A stretch of 64,000 nt of DNA from Maritalea sp049801075 (GTDB lineage Bacteria > Pseudomonadota > Alphaproteobacteria > Rhizobiales > Devosiaceae): the NCBI RefSeq assembly GCF_049801075.1, contig NZ_JBNAGG010000004.1, forward strand, positions 247,525-311,524, read 5' to 3'. Under the pieces are notes generated by a model, which saw nothing but the letters and a program-made list of their open reading frames with translations, did no database searches and was not told the DNA's origin. Position 1 is the stretch's first letter, and each line of letters starts with the position of its first letter. Position numbers and translations under genes: made by a program. Below, piece by piece: positions 35,216-45,033 of the stretch.

Positions 35216-36520
35216 CTATAGCAAACCGGGAAGCCAAAGGGCCAATTGTGGAAAAATCACTAGCAAGGCGGTTCCTAAGCACAGCAGTAGAAAGAAGGGC
35301 AGGGCGGCCCACACGGTTCGGCCCAGTCCAACAGTGGTCAAGCCCTGCAAAATATAAAGGTTTAGTCCCACGGGCGGTGTCAATGCGCTCAACTCGATCA
35401 TGATGACGAGGAAGACGCCAAACCAAATGGGATCAAAGCCTGCCTGAATAATCAGGGGCACTGCAATAGGCACGGTCATGACGGTCATTGACGTGCCGTC
35501 GATGAACATGCCCAGCACGATATAGAGCAAGGCGAGAATGACCAGAACGCCGATGGGGGACAGGTTCATGTTGGCAATGGCCTCGGTGATCTGCACGGGA
35601 AGGTGCATAAAGGCAAAGGCGGCCGACAAAAAAGACGCAGCAGCAATCAAAAGGCAGATCATTGCTGAAATCCGGATTGTGGTCATCAGCGAGTCCACAA
35701 TCATCTTGATGGAAAACTGCCCCGTAAACACCGTGATCAGGATGGCAACGGCGACGCCAACGGCTGCTGCCTCTGATGGTGTGGCAAGGCCTGAATAGAT
35801 TGACCCCAGAACCAGGAGCATCAAAACGAGTATGGGCACGAGGTCCCAGACACCGCGCAGCATCTGCCTGAAGCTGGCCTTCTCGACGTTTGCAGGTTCC
35901 GCACCGGGTTTGATGAAAGACACGACAATAATGTAACCGGAATACAAAAAGGCCATCAGCAGGCCGGGCACGAGGCCAGCGGCAAAGAGCTTGACGATCG
36001 AGACTTCGGCGAGAACTCCATAAATGATCATCGCAATCGAAGGCGGGATGAGCAGGCCGAATGTTCCGGCGCCAGCCAGTGAGCCGGACGCCAGATTCAG
36101 GTCATAGCCACGTTTTAAAAGTTCCGGAATGGTGATCTTGCCTACAGTCGCGGTTGTGGCATTGCTGGAGCCGCTGATCGCGGCAAAGATCGTGCAGCCA
36201 ATTACATTGGTGTGCAGTAAGCCGCCAGGAATGCGGGATACGATCGGCGACAGCCCGCGAAACAGCCTTTGGGAAATGTCGGTGCGGAAAATGATGTCGC
36301 CCATCCAGATGAAAACTGGAATGGCGGCAAGTTCCCACGACACTGCACTGGAGGAAACCACCTTTGTGGCGATCGTGCCGATGCGGATCAGGTCAAAATC
36401 GAGCACAATATACAAAGCACCGACCCCCACCATGATCAGGCCGGCAAAAATCCAGACCCCAGCGCCCAGAAACAGGGCCATCATCAACAAAACTACGATT
36501 GAGGCTGCAACGAGTGACAT
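35216..36520 (-). CDS. TRAP transporter large permease DctM
   Basis: A 434-residue DctM-type subunit with about 12-13 membrane helices. Family motifs are visible (AISGSSNATTATVGKITIPELLKRGYD, LAGAGTFGLLIPPSIAMIIYGVLAE, SALTPPVGLNLYI in overlapping segments). It forms the Na+-driven TRAP translocation channel with DctQ and receives substrate from DctP. The substrate is an organic acid or amino-acid-like compound, not readable directly. It is followed by the DeoR gene. Confidence 0.95.
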   Translation of the reverse strand: MSLVAASIVVLLMMALFLGAGVWIFAGLIMVGVGALYIVLDFDLIRIGTIATKVVSSSAVSWELAAIPVFIWMGDIIFRTDISQRLFRGLSPIVSRIPGGLLHTNVIGCTIFAAISGSSNATTATVGKITIPELLKRGYDLNLASGSLAGAGTFGLLIPPSIAMIIYGVLAEVSIVKLFAAGLVPGLLMAFLYSGYIIVVSFIKPGAEPANVEKASFRQMLRGVWDLVPILVLMLLVLGSIYSGLATPSEAAAVGVAVAILITVFTGQFSIKMIVDSLMTTIRISAMICLLIAAASFLSAAFAFMHLPVQITEAIANMNLSPIGVLVILALLYIVLGMFIDGTSMTVMTVPIAVPLIIQAGFDPIWFGVFLVIMIELSALTPPVGLNLYILQGLTTVGLGRTVWAALPFFLLLCLGTALLVIFPQLALWLPGLL

Positions 36521-36540
36521 GGCGTTCTATTCCCGTTTTA

Positions 36541-37104
36541 CTAGAGTTTGAGCAGAGAGTTTTCGTCGTAGCCGTGACTGATCAGGCGCGCGCCACGAAC
36601 TAAGATTTGCAAGCCGAGTAGAGCCAGCCCCACAAGGAAGATTGCAGCAGGAATCCAGAGAGGGATTGGCAGATAATGCTCGGTAGTGGAGCCGCGGGCC
36701 CAAAGCTTGCCTACGGTGCGCCATTCGAAATACATCAGCCAGACAATGAGGATCTCGACACTCACAATACAGAACGCTTCCGTGGCCCAGCGGACCCGTC
36801 CGCGCAATACCTGCGTGACTGCGGAAATGCGGATCATGCTGCCTTCTTCAAGGGCCCATGCCGCGGCCAGAAATGTAATGGCCGCAACACCATGACCGAC
36901 AAGAACGTCAGTCATGAAAGTGGACAGCGAGAAAAACCTGAGGACGATTTCCACCAGAATCAGACCGACCATGAGCACCAACAGGATCGCGGAAATACCA
37001 GCCGCAATCCTGTTGAGCCGGGAGGAAATCATTTCCAGAACGCTAACCCATTTTGGGGTGGGGCGCTTGATAGACTGATCTTCTTGTGTGTTGTTATCGG
37101 TCAT
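36541..37104 (-). CDS. TRAP transporter small permease DctQ
   Basis: A 187-residue DctQ-type subunit with four membrane helices (ISAILLVLMVGLILVEIVLRFF, VAAITFLAAAWAL, CIVSVEILIVWLMYFE, IFLVGLALLGLQILV). The EEGSMIRI-type and W-rich loops are typical. I take the ATG at 37104 (MTDNN) as the start, with a G-rich site upstream. It is 20 bases upstream of dctM. Confidence 0.92.
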   Translation of the reverse strand: MTDNNTQEDQSIKRPTPKWVSVLEMISSRLNRIAAGISAILLVLMVGLILVEIVLRFFSLSTFMTDVLVGHGVAAITFLAAAWALEEGSMIRISAVTQVLRGRVRWATEAFCIVSVEILIVWLMYFEWRTVGKLWARGSTTEHYLPIPLWIPAAIFLVGLALLGLQILVRGARLISHGYDENSLLKL

Positions 37105-37135
37105 TCTCGACCCCACCCAGCTTTAGCGTTTAGGT

Positions 37136-38149
37136 TTATTGCATCTTTGCTTTTTCAAAGGCATCAAGCAATGCGGCACCGCGCTCGCCGGTCTTTTCAA
37201 GCCAGTCTTTATGCACTTCGCTTGCCGCCTCTCTCAGATGGTCAAACACTTCCTGGGGCACTTCATCATCGGTTGTGATTGTCATGCCATTTTCGCGCAT
37301 CGTTTCATACGGACTTGTCATAGCCTTCTGCATGACTTCCCAGTTGAATGCGTCACAATCGTCAATCGTGACGGTCAAGGCGGTCTGGGCGGCTGGGGTC
37401 AAACGATCGAATGCATCTGCATTTACGTGCGCCACAAAGATGCCCATGGCATAATTGACTTCTGTGAAGTCACTTAGATAATCCCAAATGGAGATTTGCT
37501 TGCCGCCATCGGCTGAGGTTAGCACGGCATCCACGCCGCCTGTGGAAAGCTGCGGCACGAGGTCTGACCATGCAATTTGCAAGGGAGCCGCGCCGGCGCG
37601 CTTTAGGGTTTCTGTTCCGTTGACGTCATAGGTGCGAATGCGCAGACCCGTGATCGCATCAACCGAGGTGATCGGCTTTTTAGCATGAATGCCGCTTGGC
37701 GCATTTGGAACAGCCCAAAGCAGTTTCATGCCATTTTCTTCGAATACTTTTTCATATTCGGGACGGGCAACCTGCCACAACAAATATGCCTGCTCGGGCG
37801 TGTTGGCGAGGAACGGCAATGAGCTGAGACTAAAGATAGGATCAACACCACTGAGCTGTGTCAAGAGTGTAACGGCTGCCTGAACACTTCCGTCCTGTAC
37901 GGCATCAAAGTGATCTGCTGAACTGAAACCAAGTGCGCCGCTGCCCTGATAGGTAATGTCGATGTCATCGCCTGCGATTTTTTCAACTTCCGCAATGCAG
38001 TGTTTTGCAGCCTGCCCAGTAAAGCCGGACAGATCGTACTCATCCGAAAAATCCCACTTTACAGGTTCGGCCATCGCTGCACTCGATGCGCAAGCAACGC
38101 TCAACGCAACTACGGAGCTAACAATACTTCTATTCCATTTAAATGACAT
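37136..38149 (-). CDS. TRAP substrate-binding protein DctP
   Basis: A 337-residue periplasmic DctP-type receptor with a Sec signal (~1-27, cut after SSAAMA). The family core is visible (AEVEKIAGDDIDITYQGS, PFLANTPEQAYLLW, LRIRTYDVNGTETLKRAGAAP, LVPQLSTGGVDAVLT). Arg in LRIRTY is the usual carboxylate contact, so an acidic ligand is likely. First gene of the dctPQM transporter operon, 19-31 bases before dctQ. Confidence 0.93.
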   Translation of the reverse strand: MSFKWNRSIVSSVVALSVACASSAAMAEPVKWDFSDEYDLSGFTGQAAKHCIAEVEKIAGDDIDITYQGSGALGFSSADHFDAVQDGSVQAAVTLLTQLSGVDPIFSLSSLPFLANTPEQAYLLWQVARPEYEKVFEENGMKLLWAVPNAPSGIHAKKPITSVDAITGLRIRTYDVNGTETLKRAGAAPLQIAWSDLVPQLSTGGVDAVLTSADGGKQISIWDYLSDFTEVNYAMGIFVAHVNADAFDRLTPAAQTALTVTIDDCDAFNWEVMQKAMTSPYETMRENGMTITTDDEVPQEVFDHLREAASEVHKDWLEKTGERGAALLDAFEKAKMQ

Positions 38150-38467
38150 GTTCGTCCTCCCATTGATTGAATTCTATCGTTCTATCTTCCCCAAAACCAT
38201 GGTTTCGGGTGTTGTTGCAGCGCACTTCCATTCCGCACAATCTCGCAACGTCACGCAGTTATGCACAAACAGTCATATTCTGTCAAGAAGCTTCATAAAA
38301 AATGAGAGAATTGCCATATATATGTAGAATATTGCTATTTTGTGGAAATTATCGTGCATGCACCTCTTGATCAACACGCATAACTCTCATATAACGTCAC
38401 AAGCGAGCATGCGGTGAATGCTATGTGCTCAATGATAACCCAACGCAGGATATATAGAGGGTAACTG
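38150..38467. other. Divergent control region, AT-rich
   Basis: About 320 bases between dctP (minus) and the FAD oxidase (plus). No coding frame. It contains the candidate DeoR operator at 38336-38349 and a TATATATG stretch. Confidence 0.5.
38336..38349 (+). promoter_or_regulatory. Candidate DeoR-type operator
   Basis: TATTTTGTGGAAAT in the divergent region, differing from the site at 35148 at only one position. Its location, between the transporter and the catabolic enzymes, fits a shared operator. Confidence 0.5.
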
Positions 38468-39838
38468 ATGCATGAGCATGTGAAACGCGGAGCGGTTCCG
38501 TCGCTCAATAGAGTGGACAGCGCGCCGTCAATTCCGGCGCAGTCCGATGTGGTGATAGTGGGGGGGGGTATAGCGGGAATTTCAACTGCTCTCTTTCTTG
38601 CGGAAAAAGGCATAAGCGTTTGTGTGTGTGAGAAAGGGGAGGTTGCCGCTGAGCAGTCTTCAAGGAACTGGGGCTGGACGCGACAGATGGGGCGTGACCC
38701 GCTAGAGATGCCGCTCACAATACAAAGTCTCAACCTTTGGCGGTCGCTGAAATCGCGATTTGGTATCAAGGCCGGCTACAGGGAAACCGGGATTGCATAT
38801 GTGTGCCAGAAAAAATGGGAAATCGAGCAGGCACAAAGCTGGGCAAAAACGGGCCAGGAGCATGGCTTGCCGCTCAAGATGCTGAATGGTGCTGAAATTG
38901 AGGCGTTGCTCCCTGGCATTTCATCCGGCCATAGTTTCGGCTTGCACACCTCATCAGATGGTCGTGCGGAACCGGCACTAGCGGTGCCGGCTTTTGCGAA
39001 AGCCGCTCAAGAGCGTGGTGCTGTGATCGTGACTAATTGTGCGGTGCGCGGTATCGAGCGCACTGCAGGGGCCGTATCTGGGGTCGTGACGGAGCATGGT
39101 TCGATCAAATGTTCGAATGTGGTAGTGGCCGGTGGTGTCTGGTCAAGGTTATTCCTGGGCAATGCGGGTATTCATTTGCCGCAGCTCAACCTCGTGGCCA
39201 CAGCAGCCCGCATTGAGGGTGACGTCGAAGGGCCGGATTTGCCCGTTGGTGGCGCGACCTATGGCATTCGCAAGCGCCTTGATGGCGGTTATACGCTCGG
39301 GCCGCGCAATATCAACATTGCACCCATCGTGCCCGACAGCTTCAGGCTGCTATTGGACTATCTGCCTGTATTCATGAATAGCTGGCGTGAACTGCGACTG
39401 ACGTTCGGTCACGAATTCTTCTCTGAACTCAAACAACGTCGGTTTTGGTCCAATGATGCTCGTACAGAATTCGAGGAAAAGCGCACACTAAATCCGCCAC
39501 CACCCGACTGGATGATTGAATCGGCTTTTAAGGGATTGAAAGCCGCATTCCCAGCGTTCAGGAATGCGCGCATAACGCATACCTGGGGCGGGGTAATTGA
39601 TGCATCCCCGGATGGTGTGCCCATCATCGATGCGGTAGACTATGCGCCCGGCGTATACATAGCATCGGGCCTATCGGGGCATGGATTCGGAGCGGGCCCA
39701 GCGGTCGGCCAACTAATGGCAGAAATCATATCAGGTGACAAAACTACCGTTGATCCTCAACCATTCAGATTGGATCGTTTCCGTTCGACACGGAAACGCA
39801 AATCACAGGGTTTTGTCATTCAAGCAGAAGGAGAATAA
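38468..39838 (+). CDS. FAD-dependent amine/amino-acid oxidase
   Basis: A 456-residue oxidase of the DAO (glycine/sarcosine/D-amino-acid dehydrogenase) family. The FAD dinucleotide motif is VVIVGGGIAGISTALFLAEKG near residue 30, and SSRNWGWTRQMGRDPLEM and GLSGHGFGAGPAVGQLMAE complete the fold. Its N-terminal ~25 residues are extra. The start follows GAGGG. The GGG run at 38561 is long but the frame is intact. Neighbouring hydantoinase genes suggest oxidation of an N-methyl or amino-acid product from a cyclic amide pathway (inference). Confidence 0.9.
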   Translation: MHEHVKRGAVPSLNRVDSAPSIPAQSDVVIVGGGIAGISTALFLAEKGISVCVCEKGEVAAEQSSRNWGWTRQMGRDPLEMPLTIQSLNLWRSLKSRFGIKAGYRETGIAYVCQKKWEIEQAQSWAKTGQEHGLPLKMLNGAEIEALLPGISSGHSFGLHTSSDGRAEPALAVPAFAKAAQERGAVIVTNCAVRGIERTAGAVSGVVTEHGSIKCSNVVVAGGVWSRLFLGNAGIHLPQLNLVATAARIEGDVEGPDLPVGGATYGIRKRLDGGYTLGPRNINIAPIVPDSFRLLLDYLPVFMNSWRELRLTFGHEFFSELKQRRFWSNDARTEFEEKRTLNPPPPDWMIESAFKGLKAAFPAFRNARITHTWGGVIDASPDGVPIIDAVDYAPGVYIASGLSGHGFGAGPAVGQLMAEIISGDKTTVDPQPFRLDRFRSTRKRKSQGFVIQAEGE

Positions 39839-39841
39839 CAT

Positions 39842-41893
39842 ATGGCCTGGCGTGTTGGCGTGGATTCTGGCGGTACATTTACAGACATCTGCCTCTTCGA
39901 AGAGGAAACGGGGCGTATTGAAATCTGGAAAACACAGTCGACCCCGGACGATCCTTCGCGTGGAATCGCAGAAGTAGTCAAGCAAGGACTAGAACGTGTT
40001 GGTGAAGATCTCTCAACCATTACGTTTTTTGGTCATGGCACGACGGTGGCAACGAATGCTTTAATCGAATTGCGGGGCGTTAAAACAGCATTGATTACGA
40101 CAGACGGGTTTCGCGACCTTCTGGAAATTGGCAGGCAAAAGCGCCCAAGCCTATATGACATGTTCGCTGAAAAGCCCGAAATTCTGGTTCCGCGCAATTT
40201 ACGATTCAATATCAGTGAGCGACTGCGGCCCGATGGGAGCGTGGAACAGAACCTCGATCAGGAGCAACTGCGCACTGTACTCAGGGAACTCGCGAGCCAA
40301 GACATCAAGGCACTTGCGGTGTGCTTTCTCTATAGCTTTATGAACGATACTCATGAGCAGGCCGTGCTGGCTGATACTCGCGAAGAATTGGGAGACATAT
40401 TCGTTTCACTTTCAAGCGAGGTTGCACCCGAGTTCCGCGAGTACGAACGTTTGTCGACAACGGTAGTCAACGCCTTTTTGGGCCCCGTAATGGAGCGATA
40501 TATTCAGCGCTTGGAAGCCCGCCTTGTTGAAGCCGGTTTGCAAACATCGCCACACCTGACTCAGTCAAATGGCGGCGTAATTGGCTTTGAAGCAGCTGCA
40601 CAGTTTCCCGTGCGTACTCTGTTGTCCGGACCGTCCACAGGGGTCGTGGCGGCGCAGGTAATCGCGGGGCTAGCAGGTTTTGACAATGTTATTACCTTCG
40701 ATGTCGGCGGCACCTCGTCGGACGTTGCCTTGCTGGAAAATCGCGCCTGCAAGAAAACCGGCGAAGCTGAGGTACATGGCTATCCGATCAAAGCACCCAT
40801 GCTCGACATTCACACCGTTGGTGCTGGTGGTGGCTCTATCGCCCATGTCGACAATGGCGGGCTTTTGAAGGTTGGTCCGGAAAGCGCGGGCGCAAATCCC
40901 GGACCGGTTTGCTATGATCTGGGCGGCGAGCGCCCCACGCTCACAGATGCCAACGTGGTGCTGCAGATTCTGAATCCGGTTGAAATGCTTGGTGGTCGCA
41001 TGAAGGTCAATAAGGCCAAGGCTGAGAAGGCAATCCGCAAACTGGCAAAGTCGCTCAAGCTCGAATTGCTGGAAACAGCACAAGGCATTATCTCGGTCGC
41101 AACCGCCAACATGGCCAAGGCTATACGCGTCATTTCGGTGCAGCGCGGTCATGATCCGCGCGACTATGCTTTGATGGCATTTGGTGGCGGTGGCCCGCTT
41201 CATGCAGCCAGATTGGCGCGCGAACTGGATATTAAAACGGTCATTGTACCTTTAACACCGGGAGCTTTGTGCGCAGTTGGCCTACTGATGACAGACCTCA
41301 AAGCGGATTTTGCGCAAAGCTTTCTGACTAATCTTTCCGCGATCGAGCCGGGCCAATTGGTCGAGCGATTTGAACAAATCGAGGCACAGGCCTTGGATTG
41401 GTTCAACCGTGAACAGATCGAACCTGAAAGCCGTCTGTATTTGCGGACAGTCGATCTGCGTTACGTGGGGCAGAATTACGAACTGCAAGTATCATTCCCA
41501 GAGGGCGAAATAACAAAAGACACGTTGGCAAAACTGCGTGAAGATTTTGAGGCGGCCCACGCTCAGCGTTATGGGTTCTCGCCTGAGGGCGAGGCTGTTG
41601 AACTTGTCACTTTGCGTACCGAGGCTGTGGGGGTCGTAAAGAAAGCCAGTATTCAGGCGAAGATGGACAAAGCCTCGTCACTACCGCAACCGGTGGGTAC
41701 GCGAGAAGTTTGGATGCCTGAAGCAGAGGGACTGGTCACCAGTCCGGTCTATCAGAGAGATGATCTGCAGTTTGGGCATGAATTTCAAGGCCCGGCGGTT
41801 GTTGAGCAAATGGACACAACGACACTGATCCTTCCCGGAATGCGTGCGCGGGTGGATGCATATTTGAATCTGATTTTGGAGGATCGCGCATGA
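39842..41893 (+). CDS. hyuA: Hydantoinase/oxoprolinase subunit A
   Basis: A 683-residue ATP-dependent hydantoinase A-type subunit. The actin-like ATPase N-terminus is VGVDSGGTFTDICLFEEE, then FFGHGTTVATNALIE. The middle has TFDVGGTSSDVALL and AGGGSIAHVDNGG, and the end is the oxoprolinase C-terminal domain. Together with subunit B it hydrolyses N-methylhydantoin, 5-oxoproline or similar cyclic amides with ATP. Start after GGAG, 3 bases after the oxidase stop. The exact substrate is not decidable. Confidence 0.93.
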   Translation: MAWRVGVDSGGTFTDICLFEEETGRIEIWKTQSTPDDPSRGIAEVVKQGLERVGEDLSTITFFGHGTTVATNALIELRGVKTALITTDGFRDLLEIGRQKRPSLYDMFAEKPEILVPRNLRFNISERLRPDGSVEQNLDQEQLRTVLRELASQDIKALAVCFLYSFMNDTHEQAVLADTREELGDIFVSLSSEVAPEFREYERLSTTVVNAFLGPVMERYIQRLEARLVEAGLQTSPHLTQSNGGVIGFEAAAQFPVRTLLSGPSTGVVAAQVIAGLAGFDNVITFDVGGTSSDVALLENRACKKTGEAEVHGYPIKAPMLDIHTVGAGGGSIAHVDNGGLLKVGPESAGANPGPVCYDLGGERPTLTDANVVLQILNPVEMLGGRMKVNKAKAEKAIRKLAKSLKLELLETAQGIISVATANMAKAIRVISVQRGHDPRDYALMAFGGGGPLHAARLARELDIKTVIVPLTPGALCAVGLLMTDLKADFAQSFLTNLSAIEPGQLVERFEQIEAQALDWFNREQIEPESRLYLRTVDLRYVGQNYELQVSFPEGEITKDTLAKLREDFEAAHAQRYGFSPEGEAVELVTLRTEAVGVVKKASIQAKMDKASSLPQPVGTREVWMPEAEGLVTSPVYQRDDLQFGHEFQGPAVVEQMDTTTLILPGMRARVDAYLNLILEDRA

Positions 41894-43476
41894 CGAATCT
41901 TGATCCAATCACAATCGAAGTCATTGGCAGCGCCATGACTTCGATTGTTGAAGAGATGGGCGAAGCCTTGGTGCGCTCAAGCTATTCAACCAACATTAAA
42001 GAGCGCCGGGATTGCTCAACCGCGCTGTTCGATCATCGCGGTAACATGCTGTGTCAGGCGGAACATATTCCCATGCATCTGGGAAGCTTTATCGGGATCA
42101 TCGCCCACATCCTTGATCGGCATGCTGTGAATGATATCCGGCCTGGCGATGTATTTATCGGCAATGATGCTTATGTGGGCGGCGCAACGCACCTCCCGGA
42201 CATCGTTTTGGCTGAGCCGATCTATTTTGACGACCAGATCGTTGCTTGGTCCATCAATACCGCACATCACTCGGATTTCGCAGATCGCGGACATTCGCAC
42301 ATCTATCAAGAAGGCATTCGGATTCCGCCAGTGCGACTTTATCGGGCCGGTGAACTGCAAACGGATGTTCAGGATATTTTCCTGCTGAACTGTCAGGTGC
42401 CACGCGAGCGTCTCTCCGATCTCCGCGCGCAAATGTCGGCGAACCGGCTGGGTGTGCAACGTGTGCAAGGGCTTTGCGAAAAATATGGCAGCGAACGTGT
42501 GTTGGCGGCAGGCGATGCTTTGCAGGATTATGCCGAGCGGAAAATGCGGGCTGGTATCGCCGCGATCCCGGATGGTGTCTATCGATTCTCCGATACGTTT
42601 GATAGCAATCAATTCACACAAGCAATGGAGCTGAGCGTCGCCATCACGATATCGGGCGATTCAATGGCGCTAGATTTCACAGCGCCACCGCAAGTGCGGG
42701 CGGGGCTGAACATGGTTTACACGGCTCTTTTGGCCTCGTGCTATTACGCAGTCAAATCAGCAATTGACCCCACCATTCTGCCTAATGCCGGTCTGGCGCG
42801 GCCCCTGTCGGTGACGGCGCCTGTGGGGTCCATTCTCAATTGCCAGCATCCCGCAGCAGTGGATGGACGCATTGCACCCAGCCAGCGTGTGGCTGACCTT
42901 ATTCTGGGGGCAATGGCTGAGGCGCGGCCCGGCCAAATTGCAGCAGCTGGCAATGGCTGTTGCACCGGCGCGACCTTCTCCGGAACGCACGAGAACGGCG
43001 ACATATGGGTTTATCTTGAAACAATTGGTGGTGGCGGTGGTGCGCGACCAACCGCAGATGGGCTAAGCGGTATTCAGGTGCACATGACGAATACGTCAAA
43101 CCTGCCTGTTGAGGGGCTGGAACGTGAATACCCGCTCACCTTGCTGCGTTATGAACTCGTGGATGGGTCTGCCGGTGCCGGCAAATTCCGTGGCGGCATG
43201 GGTTTGCGCCGGGTTTACCGGGTTGAGCGTGCCTGCCAGTTATCCATCGATACATCGCGCCTTTTATCCGCTCCATGGGGGCTGGAAGGCGGTGGTTCAG
43301 CCATGGGCAGCAAACTCGATTTCGGTGACGGCCGAACGGATTTCCGCGGTATTATCGATCTAGTTGAAGGTCAAATCATTGAAATCTCAACACCAGGTGG
43401 AGGCGGTTATGGAACCCCCTCGGATTGCGATCCGAACGGGGTTGTCAGGACCTTAAATAGGGGCGCCTCGGCGTAA
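41890..43476 (+). CDS. hyuB: Hydantoinase/oxoprolinase subunit B
   Basis: A 528-residue hydantoinase B-type subunit, identified by the signature EVIGSAMTSIVEEMGEALVRSSYS, AEHIPMHLGSFIG, PGDVFIGNDAYVGGATHLPDI, HHSDFADRGH and the C-terminal GGGYGTPSDCD. Its start overlaps hyuA's stop (ATGA), so the heteromer is translated coupled. Family partners hydrolyse cyclic ureides or lactams. Confidence 0.93.
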   Translation: MTNLDPITIEVIGSAMTSIVEEMGEALVRSSYSTNIKERRDCSTALFDHRGNMLCQAEHIPMHLGSFIGIIAHILDRHAVNDIRPGDVFIGNDAYVGGATHLPDIVLAEPIYFDDQIVAWSINTAHHSDFADRGHSHIYQEGIRIPPVRLYRAGELQTDVQDIFLLNCQVPRERLSDLRAQMSANRLGVQRVQGLCEKYGSERVLAAGDALQDYAERKMRAGIAAIPDGVYRFSDTFDSNQFTQAMELSVAITISGDSMALDFTAPPQVRAGLNMVYTALLASCYYAVKSAIDPTILPNAGLARPLSVTAPVGSILNCQHPAAVDGRIAPSQRVADLILGAMAEARPGQIAAAGNGCCTGATFSGTHENGDIWVYLETIGGGGGARPTADGLSGIQVHMTNTSNLPVEGLEREYPLTLLRYELVDGSAGAGKFRGGMGLRRVYRVERACQLSIDTSRLLSAPWGLEGGGSAMGSKLDFGDGRTDFRGIIDLVEGQIIEISTPGGGGYGTPSDCDPNGVVRTLNRGASA

Positions 43477-43576
43477 CAGGCCAGCTTGTTCCCCTCCAAT
43501 TCCCAAGTCAGTGCGCGTGCCTTCAATCCTTGAGATGAGGGGCACGGGCGCGACCACAATACTAGGAAAGTGACAC

Positions 43577-44602
43577 ATGTCTTATCAACCCAGCGCTGAA
43601 CGTTATGCCAAAATGACCTACAATCACGTAGGCAATAGCGGGCTAAAACTGCCTGCCATTTCACTTGGCCTCTGGCACAATTTTGGCCATTCGACCTCCA
43701 ATGAAGTCAAATCATCTATTTGTCGAACGGCATTTGATTTGGGTATTACCCATTTTGATCTGGCGAATAATTATGGCCCGCCTGCAGGCAGTGCCGAAGA
43801 GGCCTTTGGTGAAATCCTGAGAACAGATTTTGCCAGTCATCGGGACGAGTTAATCATTTCCTCAAAGGCGGGTTGGGATATGTGGGAGGGCCCCTATGGT
43901 GATGGGGGCAGCAGAAAATACCTGATGGCCTCTTGTGACCAGAGCCTCAAACGTCTTGGTGTCGACTATGTCGATATTTTCTATTCGCACCGGTTTGATG
44001 CCAACACTCCGTTGGAGGAAACCATGGGCGCGCTTGATCAAATCGTCAGATCCGGCAAAGCGCTCTATGTGGGGATATCGTCGTATAATTCCGAGCGCAC
44101 ACGCGAGGCCGCAAAAATCCTAAAGAATCTCGGTACGCCTTGTCTCATCCATCAGCCCAGCTACAACATGCTCAACCGTTGGATCGAACGCGACGGCCTC
44201 AAAGATACATTGCAAGAGTTGGGTATCGGTTCGATCGTTTTTACGCCCCTGGCTCAAGGCATGCTGACGGACAAATACCTGAAGGGCGTACCTAAAGACA
44301 GCCGGGCCAGTCAAAATGACACGCTGAGCAAAAGCTTCCTGTCTGAGGAGGCCATGGAGAATATCCGGCAGTTGAACGCCATTGCAAAAAGTCGCGGGCA
44401 AACACTCGCTCAAATGGCCATTGCATGGGTTTTAAGGGATGGTGGTGTGAACTCTGCATTGATCGGAGCGTCAAAACCACAACAGGTCATTGACTGTGTA
44501 GGAGCGCTCGAAAACCTCTCATTTACAACTGCCGAGCTTGACGAGATAGATCGTTATGCCGTCGAGGCCGATATCAATTTATGGGCAGGTTCCTCAAGCT
44601 AG
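43577..44602 (+). CDS. Aldo/keto reductase
   Basis: A 341-residue aldo/keto reductase of the YghZ/glyceraldehyde-3-phosphate reductase-like subgroup. The catalytic Tyr is in FDLANNYGPP, the Lys in IISSKAG, and the His in FYSHRFD. NADPH-binding LIGASKPQQV is near the C-terminus. It reduces small aldehydes or ketones. It follows hyuB on the plus strand by 100 bases and ends at a strong terminator, so it is probably the last cluster gene. Confidence 0.92.
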   Translation: MSYQPSAERYAKMTYNHVGNSGLKLPAISLGLWHNFGHSTSNEVKSSICRTAFDLGITHFDLANNYGPPAGSAEEAFGEILRTDFASHRDELIISSKAGWDMWEGPYGDGGSRKYLMASCDQSLKRLGVDYVDIFYSHRFDANTPLEETMGALDQIVRSGKALYVGISSYNSERTREAAKILKNLGTPCLIHQPSYNMLNRWIERDGLKDTLQELGIGSIVFTPLAQGMLTDKYLKGVPKDSRASQNDTLSKSFLSEEAMENIRQLNAIAKSRGQTLAQMAIAWVLRDGGVNSALIGASKPQQVIDCVGALENLSFTTAELDEIDRYAVEADINLWAGSSS

Positions 44603-44629
44603 AAGCTTTGGGTTAACACGGTGTAAGGG

Positions 44630-44665
44630 GCGACGGAAGATCGGCGATCATCCGCCGCTTTTTTT
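44630..44665 (+). terminator. Intrinsic terminator of the catabolic cluster
   Basis: Interrupted stem GCGaCGGA / TCCGcCGC with an internal GATCG/CGATC pairing, followed by a run of seven T. 28 bases after the aldo/keto reductase stop. Confidence 0.8.
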
Positions 44666-45033
44666 ATGTGATGCATGTTGCCGTATTGCCAAATCAGGGG
44701 AGGAGGAGAGGAGTAAAAGTGCAACGACCATGATGCCTCCCAAACCTCCTATACAGATACTTCGAAAACCCCTTCGTCGAAACAACGCAATGCCGACAAA
44801 AAATCATTGTATTGTTCAGGATTGTCTCAAATAGGTCGAGCCGAAGGGCGATTATGTCCCGCATATCCGCCTTTAATTTAAATCCTGGCAAGCCATCCGA
44901 TGAAGATCTGCTTAGGGGGATGCAATGCAAGCGGTCCCAATGTCGGCTTTTGGGATAGCGCTCTCTCGGAGACTGGTACGCGTCATAAATCTGGTGTGTG
45001 GACGCGGACATTATTTCAATTAAGGTGGATTCG
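44666..45033. other. Gene-free module border
   Basis: About 370 bases between the terminator and the FrlD-like kinase end. An open frame on the minus strand (44694-45278) overlaps the kinase and has no family signal. The gap includes a full dispersed repeat at 44935-44956. Confidence 0.55.
44935..44956. repeat. Dispersed hairpin repeat, full copy
   Basis: Arms TCCCAA and TTGGGA around TGTCGGCTT, followed by AT. A 6-bp perfect inverted repeat in a 22-bp unit. The same unit recurs at 55063-55084 and, split by an insertion sequence, at 62637 and 63988. Confidence 0.8.

Noticed and set aside
38561..38569. G-run in the FAD oxidase gene as a frameshift
   Set aside because: The frame continues correctly through VVIVGGGIAG; no disruption seen.
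43477..43576. Terminator between hyuB and the aldo/keto reductase
   Set aside because: No stable stem with a U-tract was found in this 100-base gap.
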